From the IMG/VR virus record IMGVR_UViG_3300022198_002861, positions 1 through 37,054 of that record: a stretch of 37,054 bases of DNA, one strand, 5' to 3'. The notes under the pieces were generated by a model that saw only the letters and a list, made by a program, of their open reading frames with translations, was not told the DNA's origin and made no database searches. Source of the stretch: a virus. Below are positions 24,650-29,810 of the stretch, in pieces. Position 1 is the stretch's first letter. Each line of letters starts with the position of its first letter. Made by a program: the position numbers and the translations under genes.

Positions 24650-24797
24650 CTTCTTCCTCCTCTTCTTCCTCAGCCTCTTCTTCAACCTCAAAATCTACGT
24701 CATCATCATCAGGAGCAAGGTAATCATCCTCAGCCCTGGCGTAATCCTCAGCTGTTTGCCTATCTTCTTCTATCCTCATATCTCTGTAATCTTTCAT
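24642..24797 (-). CDS. Very acidic small protein
   Basis: 51 residues from ATG 24797, which has AGGAG four bases upstream. Frames starting earlier lack a site. More than half of the residues are Asp or Glu, ending in a nearly pure Glu run (EEEAEEEEEEEDE). The first 25 residues are mixed (MKDYRDMRIEEDRQTAEDYA). The charge is that of DNA-mimic or chaperone-like proteins, but no known anti-restriction sequence is recognised. The Glu codons (GAG/GAA) also supply the ribosome site for paralogue D, and the stop overlaps its start by eight bases. Confidence 0.6.
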   Translation of the reverse strand: MKDYRDMRIEEDRQTAEDYARAEDDYLAPDDDDVDFEVEEEAEEEEEEEDE

Positions 24798-24807
24798 ATA
24801 TCTCCTA

Positions 24808-25176
24808 TTAAAAAGGTAGATCATCGAAGTCTATTTCTTTCTCTACTACTGGCTGAGCTACTACAGGAGCTCGCCCGCTTAGCCAGCCTGAAGCCTCCTG
24901 AAGGAGCGCAATTAAGCTATCTACCTCTTCCTTGTAGAGATTTTTTGTCTCTTTCCAGGTGTTGGTCTGCTTATCTTTATATGTTTTCCTGATGGTTACG
25001 GTATGAGCTCCCTTAGCGGTCTCCCATATAGCCACATCGATACCCTTATTTTTAAATGTTTGAATTGGTCTGCTCACGTTATTTGCTCCTAACTTAGTTA
25101 ATAAACTGCTGACTACGTTGCTTATCTTTTCTGGTTGCTTGACATACTTGGTTTTGTTAAACTTATCATATCTCAT
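24808..25176 (-). CDS. ssDNA-binding-like protein with SSB-type C-terminal tail
   Basis: 122 residues. The central part (VAIWETAKGAHTVTIRKTYKDKQTNTWKETKNLYKEEVDSLIALLQEASGW) resembles small phage proteins with a WE...HTVT..++YKD....W..T....+..L+.L..LL+EA..W pattern, usually annotated as ssDNA-binding. The final residues (EIDFDDLPF) match the acidic Asp-Asp-x-Pro-Phe tip of bacterial SSB, the docking site for RecO, PriA, Exo I and other partners. The N-terminus is basic, as expected for DNA binding. Upstream lies the RHH protein and Bet, downstream the acidic protein. Inferred role: coat ssDNA and recruit host repair/replication proteins. Confidence 0.7.
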   Translation of the reverse strand: MRYDKFNKTKYVKQPEKISNVVSSLLTKLGANNVSRPIQTFKNKGIDVAIWETAKGAHTVTIRKTYKDKQTNTWKETKNLYKEEVDSLIALLQEASGWLSGRAPVVAQPVVEKEIDFDDLPF

Positions 25177-25190
25177 ATTTTCTCTGTTTT

Positions 25191-25229
25191 CCCGCCGCCC
25201 CTTAGCAATAAGAGACGGCGGGTTTTTTT
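25191..25229 (+). terminator. Intrinsic terminator reading rightward, inside the leftward operon
   Basis: CCCGCCG pairs with CGGCGGG (18-base loop) and is followed by seven T on the + strand. On the - strand the stem is not followed by U, so it should stop rightward (antisense) transcripts and not the operon itself. Confidence 0.75.
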
Positions 25230-25437
25230 ATTCGTCAAAATTGTATCTCTTCTCAGCGCCAGCCAGCCAATGCCTTAGCCCATCTGTTACAAACGTGGTA
25301 ACAGGCAGGTAATTATCGTGGCAAAACTTGCGGACACCGTCGATGACATCTTTATCGACCACAGCAGAGAACCTATCAGCTCCCTCCCTTGGTTTATTAG
25401 ATTTAGGTTTCTTAAATCTCTTTCTTGCTCCTCGCAT
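25228..25437 (-). CDS. Ribbon-helix-helix DNA-binding protein
   Basis: 69 residues from ATG 25437 (AAGGAG site seven bases upstream, inside the end of the Bet gene). Basic N-terminus (RGARKRFKKPKSNKPREG), then RFSAVVDKDVIDGVRKFCHDNYLPVTTFVTDGLRHWL. This is a short beta-strand, helix, turn, helix, the CopG/Arc ribbon-helix-helix pattern. It probably represses the leftward operon or acts as a small DNA-binding factor. The size fits RHH regulators. Confidence 0.65.
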   Translation of the reverse strand: MRGARKRFKKPKSNKPREGADRFSAVVDKDVIDGVRKFCHDNYLPVTTFVTDGLRHWLAGAEKRYNFDE

Positions 25438-25439
25438 AC

Positions 25440-26201
25440 TTACTCCTTGTTTACTACAACATCCTCGGTTAGACATTGGGTTAGTTTCTGAAGCCGACAC
25501 GGCGCTCGCCAAATAGTCCCAGTGACATGTTTAGCAGCACAGGCGACCAAATACCGCTCCGCTGCTTCACGGTGCTCACCTTCTACCTTGCTAACATCGT
25601 AGTAGGTAGGAGTCGCTTTAGGCTTTGGCTCATCAAATGGTCTAGGCTCTATGATGTCACCATGCACTGTATGGTCTATAGGTGGTGCCTCGTACGTCTT
25701 AGGTGGCGCAAACTCGTTTGGCATCTCTTCAGCCGTATAAAGCCCGCCTAGTTCGTTGATAAATGCTTCCCTTATGGCCAGTGACTTCGCGCACTTTGAA
25801 AGCATTATACTGGGCATTTGTTTCCATATAGGCGTGTTTCGATTATATTCTCTCCAGAAAGCCGTAGCCACAGAGGGAAATCTTCTGTCTTTGCGATACA
25901 CCTTCGCCGTCGCTGCCACAAGATGACCGCTTTCTTCCTCTGGTCCCCAATTAAACTCAATTTCCATCCCATCAAATTGCGGGTGACTATTAGCAATCTT
26001 CAGAAACCCATTGATTCCCGTCATCAGCTGGAGCCGTCCACCTGCTTTGATGGCCCATATCTCTTTAGTAGCTGGATTAAGTCCGGTCGCCCGACACATC
26101 TCGGCAAACAGCATAAACTCAGGGTCAGTCAGCCCAGGAGCTACAGTGTTACGGAGCGCAGCTAGCATCTCTCCGGTGTTAGTTGTTAGTTCTTTACTCA
26201 T
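25440..26201 (-). CDS. bet: Bet/RecT-type single-strand annealing protein
   Basis: 253 residues. The N-terminus matches lambda Bet: LTDPEFMLFAEMCRATGLNPATKEIWAIK (compare GLNPWTKEIYAF), LQLMTGINGFLKIANSHPQFDGMEIEF (VGVDGWSRIIN...QFDGMDFE) and VYRKDRRFPSVATAFWREY. A positively charged patch (KCAKSLAIREAF) is also conserved. Length is close to the 261 of Bet. It anneals complementary ssDNA, here probably with the downstream SSB-like protein. I see no adjacent Exo-type nuclease. The only nuclease is the resolvase-like protein. Confidence 0.9.
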   Translation of the reverse strand: MSKELTTNTGEMLAALRNTVAPGLTDPEFMLFAEMCRATGLNPATKEIWAIKAGGRLQLMTGINGFLKIANSHPQFDGMEIEFNWGPEEESGHLVAATAKVYRKDRRFPSVATAFWREYNRNTPIWKQMPSIMLSKCAKSLAIREAFINELGGLYTAEEMPNEFAPPKTYEAPPIDHTVHGDIIEPRPFDEPKPKATPTYYDVSKVEGEHREAAERYLVACAAKHVTGTIWRAPCRLQKLTQCLTEDVVVNKE

Positions 26202-26226
26202 ATTTATCCTTTAATTAGTTAAGTTA

Positions 26227-26712
26227 TCAGTATACAAGTGACAACGCTAGTACCTTCTTTGCGTATTGCTGACCTTCAGCGCATTTAACCCGCCCACAGT
26301 TGTAGACGGTTAGAGCACGCTTCAAATCGCCATGCGCATCTAGTTCTTCGCGCAGTATTTTTGCTCCGCACCTTACGTTGTAGGTTGGGTCCCAGAGATG
26401 CTTAGCTTGCAAGCCACACCGTTTAGCATTAAACGGCATTACTTGCGCTATGCCTCTAGCCCCTACTTTACTTACAGCCGCTGGATTGTATGCGCTCTCG
26501 ACTCGTACGAGAGCTTTAAGCACTCGCCTAGATAGCCCATACGCATCAGCCGCCCGCTCCACCTCTGCCTCTAATAAGCTCTTAGAGGCCCTCACGGGGA
26601 GCCGTAACAAGCGCCCCCCGTGATAGGTTAGAGTTTCCGGTAGTGTGCAGAAGCACGCCAGTATAACAAAGCCGGCGACTATTATGGCGCCAGCTGAGTT
26701 ATCGTTACTCAT
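26227..26712 (-). CDS. SLT-type lytic transglycosylase, membrane-anchored lysozyme
   Basis: 161 residues. The N-terminus has a hydrophobic segment (about 9-24, IIVAGFVILACFC), which may be an uncleaved signal anchor. Residues 55-160 are an SLT domain: LVRVESAYNPAAVS with the catalytic Glu, VGARGIAQVMPFNAKRCGL, WDPTYNVRCGAKIL and LTVYNCGR. It is the common VirB1/conjugation-like variant. It cuts peptidoglycan glycan strands. Its ATG overlaps the stop of the small membrane protein (ATGA), and a lipoprotein gene follows further upstream. This suggests a lysis cassette, though it sits in the leftward operon. Confidence 0.85.
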   Translation of the reverse strand: MSNDNSAGAIIVAGFVILACFCTLPETLTYHGGRLLRLPVRASKSLLEAEVERAADAYGLSRRVLKALVRVESAYNPAAVSKVGARGIAQVMPFNAKRCGLQAKHLWDPTYNVRCGAKILREELDAHGDLKRALTVYNCGRVKCAEGQQYAKKVLALSLVY

Positions 26713-26873
26713 TTACGCCCCACAGTCTGCTTTACCGCTACAGTTGGGTCATCTCCCAGGACATAGACTCGAACGCCTATAAACATGGTTACGACACCAA
26801 CAAAGAAACAAACATGCAGCAGGGTCACAGCAATTCCAGTGGGTGTAAATAAAAGTTCTTTTATTTTAGTCAT
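26709..26873 (-). CDS. Small membrane protein, possible holin or lysis accessory
   Basis: 54 residues. It has an excellent AAGGAGG site five bases before the ATG and its stop overlaps the lysozyme start (ATGA). One hydrophobic segment (about residues 13-36, GIAVTLLHVCFFVGVVTMFIG) with a basic end on both sides. The first seven residues are charged. A single helix plus direct coupling to a lysozyme suggests a holin or pinholin, but a one-helix protein could also be a spanin-like or regulatory subunit. Function is inferred from position only. Confidence 0.65.
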   Translation of the reverse strand: MTKIKELLFTPTGIAVTLLHVCFFVGVVTMFIGVRVYVLGDDPTVAVKQTVGRK

Positions 26874-26882
26874 GGCGCCTCC

Positions 26883-27074
26883 TTATTTAAGGTTTTCTAT
26901 TGGTTGCGAGCAATCGGCCCAAAGATAGCACTTTAGGGGTACGTTGTGGGTACGTTGCGATTCTTGCCGCTCGTCTACTCGAGACACCCATAACTTGCCA
27001 CCTACTTCCATTCCAGTACAGCCGCTTAAAGCTGCAACGAATAATCCCAAGATGCTTAACATTAGTTTTCTCAT
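26883..27074 (-). CDS. Lipoprotein, possible outer-membrane spanin
   Basis: 63 residues. Signal MRKLMLSILGLFVAALSGC with lipobox LSGC, so lipidation at Cys19 and a mature part of 45 residues. Ends with KCYLWADCSQPI, giving a likely disulfide. Short lipoproteins with this layout serve as o-spanins (Rz1-like) in Gram-negative phages, although Rz1 is usually Pro-rich and nested. Here there is no clear i-spanin gene beside it. The RBS is CGGAG. It confirms a Gram-negative host. Confidence 0.7.
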   Translation of the reverse strand: MRKLMLSILGLFVAALSGCTGMEVGGKLWVSRVDERQESQRTHNVPLKCYLWADCSQPIENLK

Positions 27075-27098
27075 ATTTTCTCCGTTTTTAAGGTTTAA

Positions 27099-27419
27099 CT
27101 ACCAATTAAGATCTAAACCGCGCATAGGTTGCCCCAGCGCATCGTTAGGCACCACTCGCTGAACAGTCTCTGAGCCCGTCAGGTCACGGTCCCAGAGGTT
27201 GCGCTTAGGTTTCGTGGTGGTCACTATCGAATAACCCTGCCCCCAAGGCCCCCTATCTTGTGGGATAGGTAGCCCAGGAGCCGCTGGAAGCCCGTAGACT
27301 TGAGCGGGACTCGGCAGAGGGATGCCCATCTCCTGCCTAAATATCTGACAAGTCGGATCGCACTCCTGAGCTGTTACGCTCAAGGGAATTAAAATTAAGG
27401 TTAAAAGTAATTTTTTCAT
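27099..27419 (-). CDS. Secreted Pro-rich protein of unknown function
   Basis: 106 residues with AGGAG seven bases upstream. MKKLLLTLILIPLSVTAQ is a Sec signal peptide with likely cleavage after VTA. Two cysteines follow (ECDPTC), then a proline-rich region (GIPLPSPAQVYGLPAAPGLPIPQ) and a basic region TKPKRNLWDRD. No enzymatic motif. Lying beside the lipoprotein and lysozyme, it may act in the periplasm, perhaps as a spanin-like or wall-binding protein. Confidence 0.65.
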   Translation of the reverse strand: MKKLLLTLILIPLSVTAQECDPTCQIFRQEMGIPLPSPAQVYGLPAAPGLPIPQDRGPWGQGYSIVTTTKPKRNLWDRDLTGSETVQRVVPNDALGQPMRGLDLNW

Positions 27420-27429
27420 GGCTTGTCTC

Positions 27430-27672
27430 CTATTTGTTGTTAATAACTGCTGTTAAACGTTGCTGACGCTGTTCTGGAGTAAGCCAGTCTAAGCTTGCAA
27501 CGTGCTCAATCTCGCACATTAAACGCCGGTGCGAGACTTTATTCTGATAAGCACGGTAGAAGTCTACCGTGTTTAGTAACATGCTAAACGATAGTGTTTT
27601 AGGGCATAAACGCTTACAAAACGATAGCCATTGCGCCCAACTGTATTTATCTGCTGTTTTTTCGTCTCTCAT
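27430..27672 (-). CDS. Small protein of unknown function
   Basis: 80 residues from ATG 27672 with AGGAG four to five bases upstream. An in-frame ATG at 27696 overlaps the previous stop by eight bases (ATGACTAA) and would add eight residues, but it has no good site. Helical and basic (WAQWLSFCKRLCPKTLSFSM, EQRQQRLTAVINNK). No recognised domain. It lies near the promoter end of the leftward operon, where host-takeover proteins often are. Confidence 0.6.
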   Translation of the reverse strand: MRDEKTADKYSWAQWLSFCKRLCPKTLSFSMLLNTVDFYRAYQNKVSHRRLMCEIEHVASLDWLTPEQRQQRLTAVINNK

Positions 27673-27688
27673 ATCTCTCCTACTGGTT

Positions 27689-27898
27689 TTAGTCATTCTT
27701 TAAGCTTGCTATATAGTCATCCCACGCCACTTCGTCAGCTGAGACGTCATCATTAGCCCACGTTTTAGGAGCTACTAACTTGCAGGCCTTCTGCCAGTTT
27801 TCTACACCAACCACGCCTGACATCGCTTCGAATACAGGCCCACCGTTGGCGATATAGTTAAGTATCGCTTGAGCTGTTTTTTTATTATTGTCGCTCAT
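27689..27898 (-). CDS. First gene of the leftward operon, small acidic protein
   Basis: 69 residues with AGGGA upstream. Its helical N-terminal half has KTAQAILNYIANGGPVFEAM. The C-terminal half is Asp/Ser-rich (WANDDVSADEVAWDDYIASL). It is the first gene after the leftward promoter at 27953-27981, so it is likely expressed early. No domain recognised. Confidence 0.65.
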   Translation of the reverse strand: MSDNNKKTAQAILNYIANGGPVFEAMSGVVGVENWQKACKLVAPKTWANDDVSADEVAWDDYIASLKND

Positions 27899-27952
27899 AT
27901 TCTATTCCCTATTTAAGGTTATTAAAGAGTACTTTTTTAAGCACCCCCTCCA

Positions 27953-27981
27953 AATGTAATAACTAGGATGCATTAAGTCAA
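27953..27981 (-). promoter_or_regulatory. Leftward promoter P1
   Basis: On the - strand TTGACT (27976-27981) and TACATT (27953-27958) are separated by 17 bases, close to sigma70 consensus. The spacer contains GCATCCTAGT, which recurs in the second leftward promoter at 32003-32032. It drives the 17-gene operon starting at 27898. Confidence 0.7.
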
Positions 27982-28030
27982 GTGTTTTATTCGGCACTTT
28001 GAAAAAAAACTTGAGGGTTTCTTTTTTGAT

Positions 28031-28080
28031 TGATATTGGATAATATAGGGCAACCCCCTTTGATATAGGATGATACTATG
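28031..28080 (+). repeat. Direct repeat pair next to the excisionase-like gene, possible operator
   Basis: TGATATTGGATAATATAG at 28031 and TGATATAGGATGATACTATG at 28061 are 30 bases apart and agree at 14 of the first 16 bases. The second overlaps the ribosome site and start codon of the regulator. Spacing and position suit autoregulation by a small HTH protein. Confidence 0.6.
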
Positions 28081-28263
28081 ACTAAAACACATGATCGAAC
28101 AAAAACTTGGCTAACTTCTAAGGAAATGATGCATTACTTGGCGCTTCCCAAAAGCACTTTTGAGCTTCTAATAAAGCGAGGAATGCCGTTATTGCGAATT
28201 GGTAAGATTCGCCGCTTTAAAATTCAAGAAGTGGAAACCTGGCTTAAAAATTTGGAGAAATAA
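28078..28263 (+). CDS. Excisionase/AlpA-type HTH regulator
   Basis: 61 residues with AGGA seven bases upstream. WLTSKEMMHYLALPKSTFELLIKRG is the helix-turn-helix and PLLRIGKIRRFKIQEVETWLKN the wing and final helix of the AlpA/excisionase (MerR-like) fold. There is no integrase in the window, so a transcription factor role is more likely than excision. First gene of the rightward replication operon and divergent from P1. Confidence 0.75.
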   Translation: MTKTHDRTKTWLTSKEMMHYLALPKSTFELLIKRGMPLLRIGKIRRFKIQEVETWLKNLEK

Positions 28264-28265
28264 CA

Positions 28266-28547
28266 ATGCTATATTTTGAGGAAATCAGAAAGTTAAACAA
28301 ACATGACGTAAAAAAGTATGGCCCTGTGGCTGCTGCGGTCTTGGACCGCATCATGCTTGAAGAAATTAACGGCTATTGTTTCAAATATCCACCCAAAAAA
28401 GCTGCTGCTTTGGTAAATCTGAACGAAAAACAATTCAAAGCCATTATTGATTTTCTTGCTGCGGTCGGGGCGTGCTGTGTGGCTGGGAACGCGATAATTA
28501 CCAACCCGCACCGAACACGCTTTAAAAAATTAAAAACATTAAAATAA
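28266..28547 (+). CDS. Small helical, possibly winged-helix protein of the replication operon
   Basis: 93 residues two bases after the regulator stop. Helical stretches YGPVAAAVLDRIMLEEINGY and EKQFKAIIDFLAAVGACCV and a basic end (HRTRFKKLKTLK) fit a small DNA-binding winged helix. GPVAAAVLDRI resembles replication-associated HTH segments. I do not recognise a family. It precedes the terminator/attenuator and initiator. Confidence 0.6.
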   Translation: MLYFEEIRKLNKHDVKKYGPVAAAVLDRIMLEEINGYCFKYPPKKAAALVNLNEKQFKAIIDFLAAVGACCVAGNAIITNPHRTRFKKLKTLK

Positions 28548-28584
28548 AAAAGCCTCTTCACCGACCAAGGACAAAGAGGCTTTT
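28548..28584 (+). terminator. Hairpin, terminator or attenuator before the initiator gene
   Basis: AAAAGCCTCTT pairs with AAGAGGCTTTT over a 15-base loop. The T run ends at 28584 and the initiator ribosome site (AGGAG) begins at 28585-28589, so the hairpin abuts the site. It may reduce read-through or influence initiator translation. Confidence 0.65.
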
Positions 28585-28596
28585 AGGAGCATATAC

Positions 28597-29199
28597 ATGA
28601 CTAACTTAACACAACCTGGGTTCTTTCGCCAAGTCTTTGATGTCTATCTTGACTTGGGACTGAGCTATCACCAAGCAGCTTTAGTAAATTATATCCACCG
28701 CTGGAATGATACCGGCCAAGAATGTTTTGCCGCTGTAGAAACCATAGCGGCAGAATTACGGCTTCCACTGAGAACAATGAGGCGAGTTATCGACCGTTCC
28801 ATAGCTGAAGGCATCATTGTAGGTAGCAGTGGAAAAGGTAGGGCGCGAGTCCTTAAAGTTACCGATACATTCCTGGAGCGAGTAAAATCACAGCTAGAAA
28901 CCCAAGTGGCCAAAGTGGACACCTTAAGTGTCCATTCTGTCACTTCAAGTGGCCACTTTGTCACAGTAAGTGGCCAAAGTGGACACCTATCTAGATCTAT
29001 ATCTAGATCTATACCTAGATCTACTTATCCAAACTTACCTTCTACTAAACTTGATCTAGTTAGTAACAAACTCGATCTAGTTAGTAAAAGTAATGATCTA
29101 GATCTAGAGCAACTAGATCAGTCTAGTAACAAATTAGATCAGTATACTATGCACTGGGATGAAGAAAGAAAAGCTATGGTGAGGCGAAGATGCCGATAA
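28597..29199 (+). CDS. Replication initiator-like protein (lambda O-like organisation)
   Basis: 200 residues with AGGAGC upstream. N-terminal 1-90 is a winged HTH: FFRQVFDVYLDLGLSYHQAALVNYIHRW, then CFAAVETIAAELRLPLRTMRRVIDRS. This resembles replication initiator/HTH_36 proteins that bind iterons. The rest (about 100-180) is low complexity (Ser/Thr/Leu/Asp-rich), being encoded by dense DNA repeats (28904-29140). The organisation, HTH domain followed by origin-like repeats within the gene, is that of lambda O. It ends with a short basic tail RRRCR. Function is inferred. Confidence 0.7.
   Translation: MTNLTQPGFFRQVFDVYLDLGLSYHQAALVNYIHRWNDTGQECFAAVETIAAELRLPLRTMRRVIDRSIAEGIIVGSSGKGRARVLKVTDTFLERVKSQLETQVAKVDTLSVHSVTSSGHFVTVSGQSGHLSRSISRSIPRSTYPNLPSTKLDLVSNKLDLVSKSNDLDLEQLDQSSNKLDQYTMHWDEERKAMVRRRCR
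28904..29145 (+). other. Candidate replication origin: iterons and GATC/CTAG-rich repeats inside the initiator gene
   Basis: First part (28904-28988): the tandem 9-mers AAGTGGCCA and AAGTGGACA occur as an identical pair at 28904 and 28968. Extra copies are AAGTGTCCA at 28926, the palindrome AAGTGGCCACTT at 28947-28958 and an inverted TGTCACTT at 28938. The two pairs are read in different codon phases, so the DNA and not the peptide is conserved. Second part: CTAGATCTA three times at exactly 12-bp spacing (28991, 29003, 29015), GATCTAGTTAGTAA at 29053 and 29074, and nine GATC and nine CTAG sites in about 150 bp. Such clustering suggests initiator sites and an unwinding or methylation-sensitive region. 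Confidence 0.7.
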
Positions 29200-29248
29200 A
29201 TCGGCCAAGGATGGTCAGGATTGAACGATCTAAGTGTAGGGTAGGGTT

Positions 29249-29290
29249 ACCCCTAGACTGAGATAGATATCGCAATCTAGGGGTGTTTTA
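29249..29290 (+). terminator. Terminator between the convergent rightward replication operon and the leftward operon
   Basis: ACCCCTAGA pairs with TCTAGGGGT across an 18-base loop, followed by GTTTTA. It overlaps the end of the leftward gene at 29288 and would stop the rightward replication transcript. Confidence 0.7.
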
Positions 29291-29548
29291 GAGGCCGATC
29301 TTTTCAATCTCTTTTAAGAGATCTCTGCCCTGTTCAGTTATCCAAATAATCCCAATGCCGCTGCCATGAGTGACCAGGCCTGCAGCGTCAAGCACTTTAG
29401 CCGAGAGTTCAACATCAACAGAAGCATAGGCCGTCCAATCTTCATTAGAGGCCGCCAAGCGTAACACGCTCAAAAGCAAATTCGCTGGCGAATCGGTCCC
29501 ACAATCGCAGAGACCGCATCGGCTGTAAATTAACTGCGCTTTTGTCAT
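29288..29548 (-). CDS. Small winged-helix-like protein, unknown
   Basis: 86 residues. Four N-terminal cysteines or so (SRCGLCDCGTD) may bind a metal. The C-terminal half (LSAKVLDAAGLVTHGSGIGIIWITEQGRDLLKEIEKIGL) has the helix-strand layout of a small winged-helix domain (a LxAAGLV ... W.T..G...L pattern). Last gene of the second leftward operon, close to a convergent terminator. No clear ribosome site, so it may be coupled to the upstream interrupted frame. Confidence 0.6.
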   Translation of the reverse strand: MTKAQLIYSRCGLCDCGTDSPANLLLSVLRLAASNEDWTAYASVDVELSAKVLDAAGLVTHGSGIGIIWITEQGRDLLKEIEKIGL

Positions 29549-29557
29549 GCTGATGGC

Positions 29558-29791
29558 CTAGCTACATGAAAGGTTAAAAGTAACGTTGATTATATCGGCG
29601 AGGCTTTTCGTGCGAGGTCTCCAACCCCAGCACTTTTGACCATCAATTTCAACAGTGCCAAATTGATATTTGCAGCGGACGCCTTGCTTAGCTGCTACCC
29701 TTGAGACTCCAACACTAGTAGCAGCTTATGAAACCATGCAAAGTAAATTACCGAGTTTGTCTACTACTGGGACCTTTGTTTTGTTTCTCAT
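29558..29791 (-). pseudogene. Interrupted small gene with in-frame TAA
   Basis: From ATG 29791 (AGAGGAATAT site, as in neighbours) the frame encodes 21 residues (MRNKTKVPVVDKLGNLLCMV) to TAA at 29726-29728. It then continues open in the same frame for 55 codons to TAG at 29558-29560. The second part is coherent (GVSRVAAKQGVRCKYQF, EIDGQKCWGWRP) and resembles a small NUMOD-like DNA-binding motif. CAA to TAA would be one base. It could be a nonsense mutation, sequencing error or regulated read-through. TAA is the normal stop elsewhere. Confidence 0.6.
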
Positions 29792-29810
29792 ATATTCCTC
29801 TATGTTAACG

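Noticed and set aside
23711-24691. Longer starts of the paralogue array genes (basic prefixes such as RLKKRLRKKRRKK)
   Set aside because: These prefixes are the antiphase reading of Glu-rich ends of upstream genes. MSKTPEE starts are conserved and have ribosome sites.
28078-28263. True excisionase with attachment site
   Set aside because: There is no integrase and no att-like repeat pair was seen. A transcription factor is more likely.
28904-29145. CRISPR array
   Set aside because: Repeats are short, unevenly spaced and within a coding frame, with no cas genes.
29726-29728. TAA reassigned to an amino acid
   Set aside because: TAA is the final stop of many genes, including the coat, tail fibre and Bet genes.
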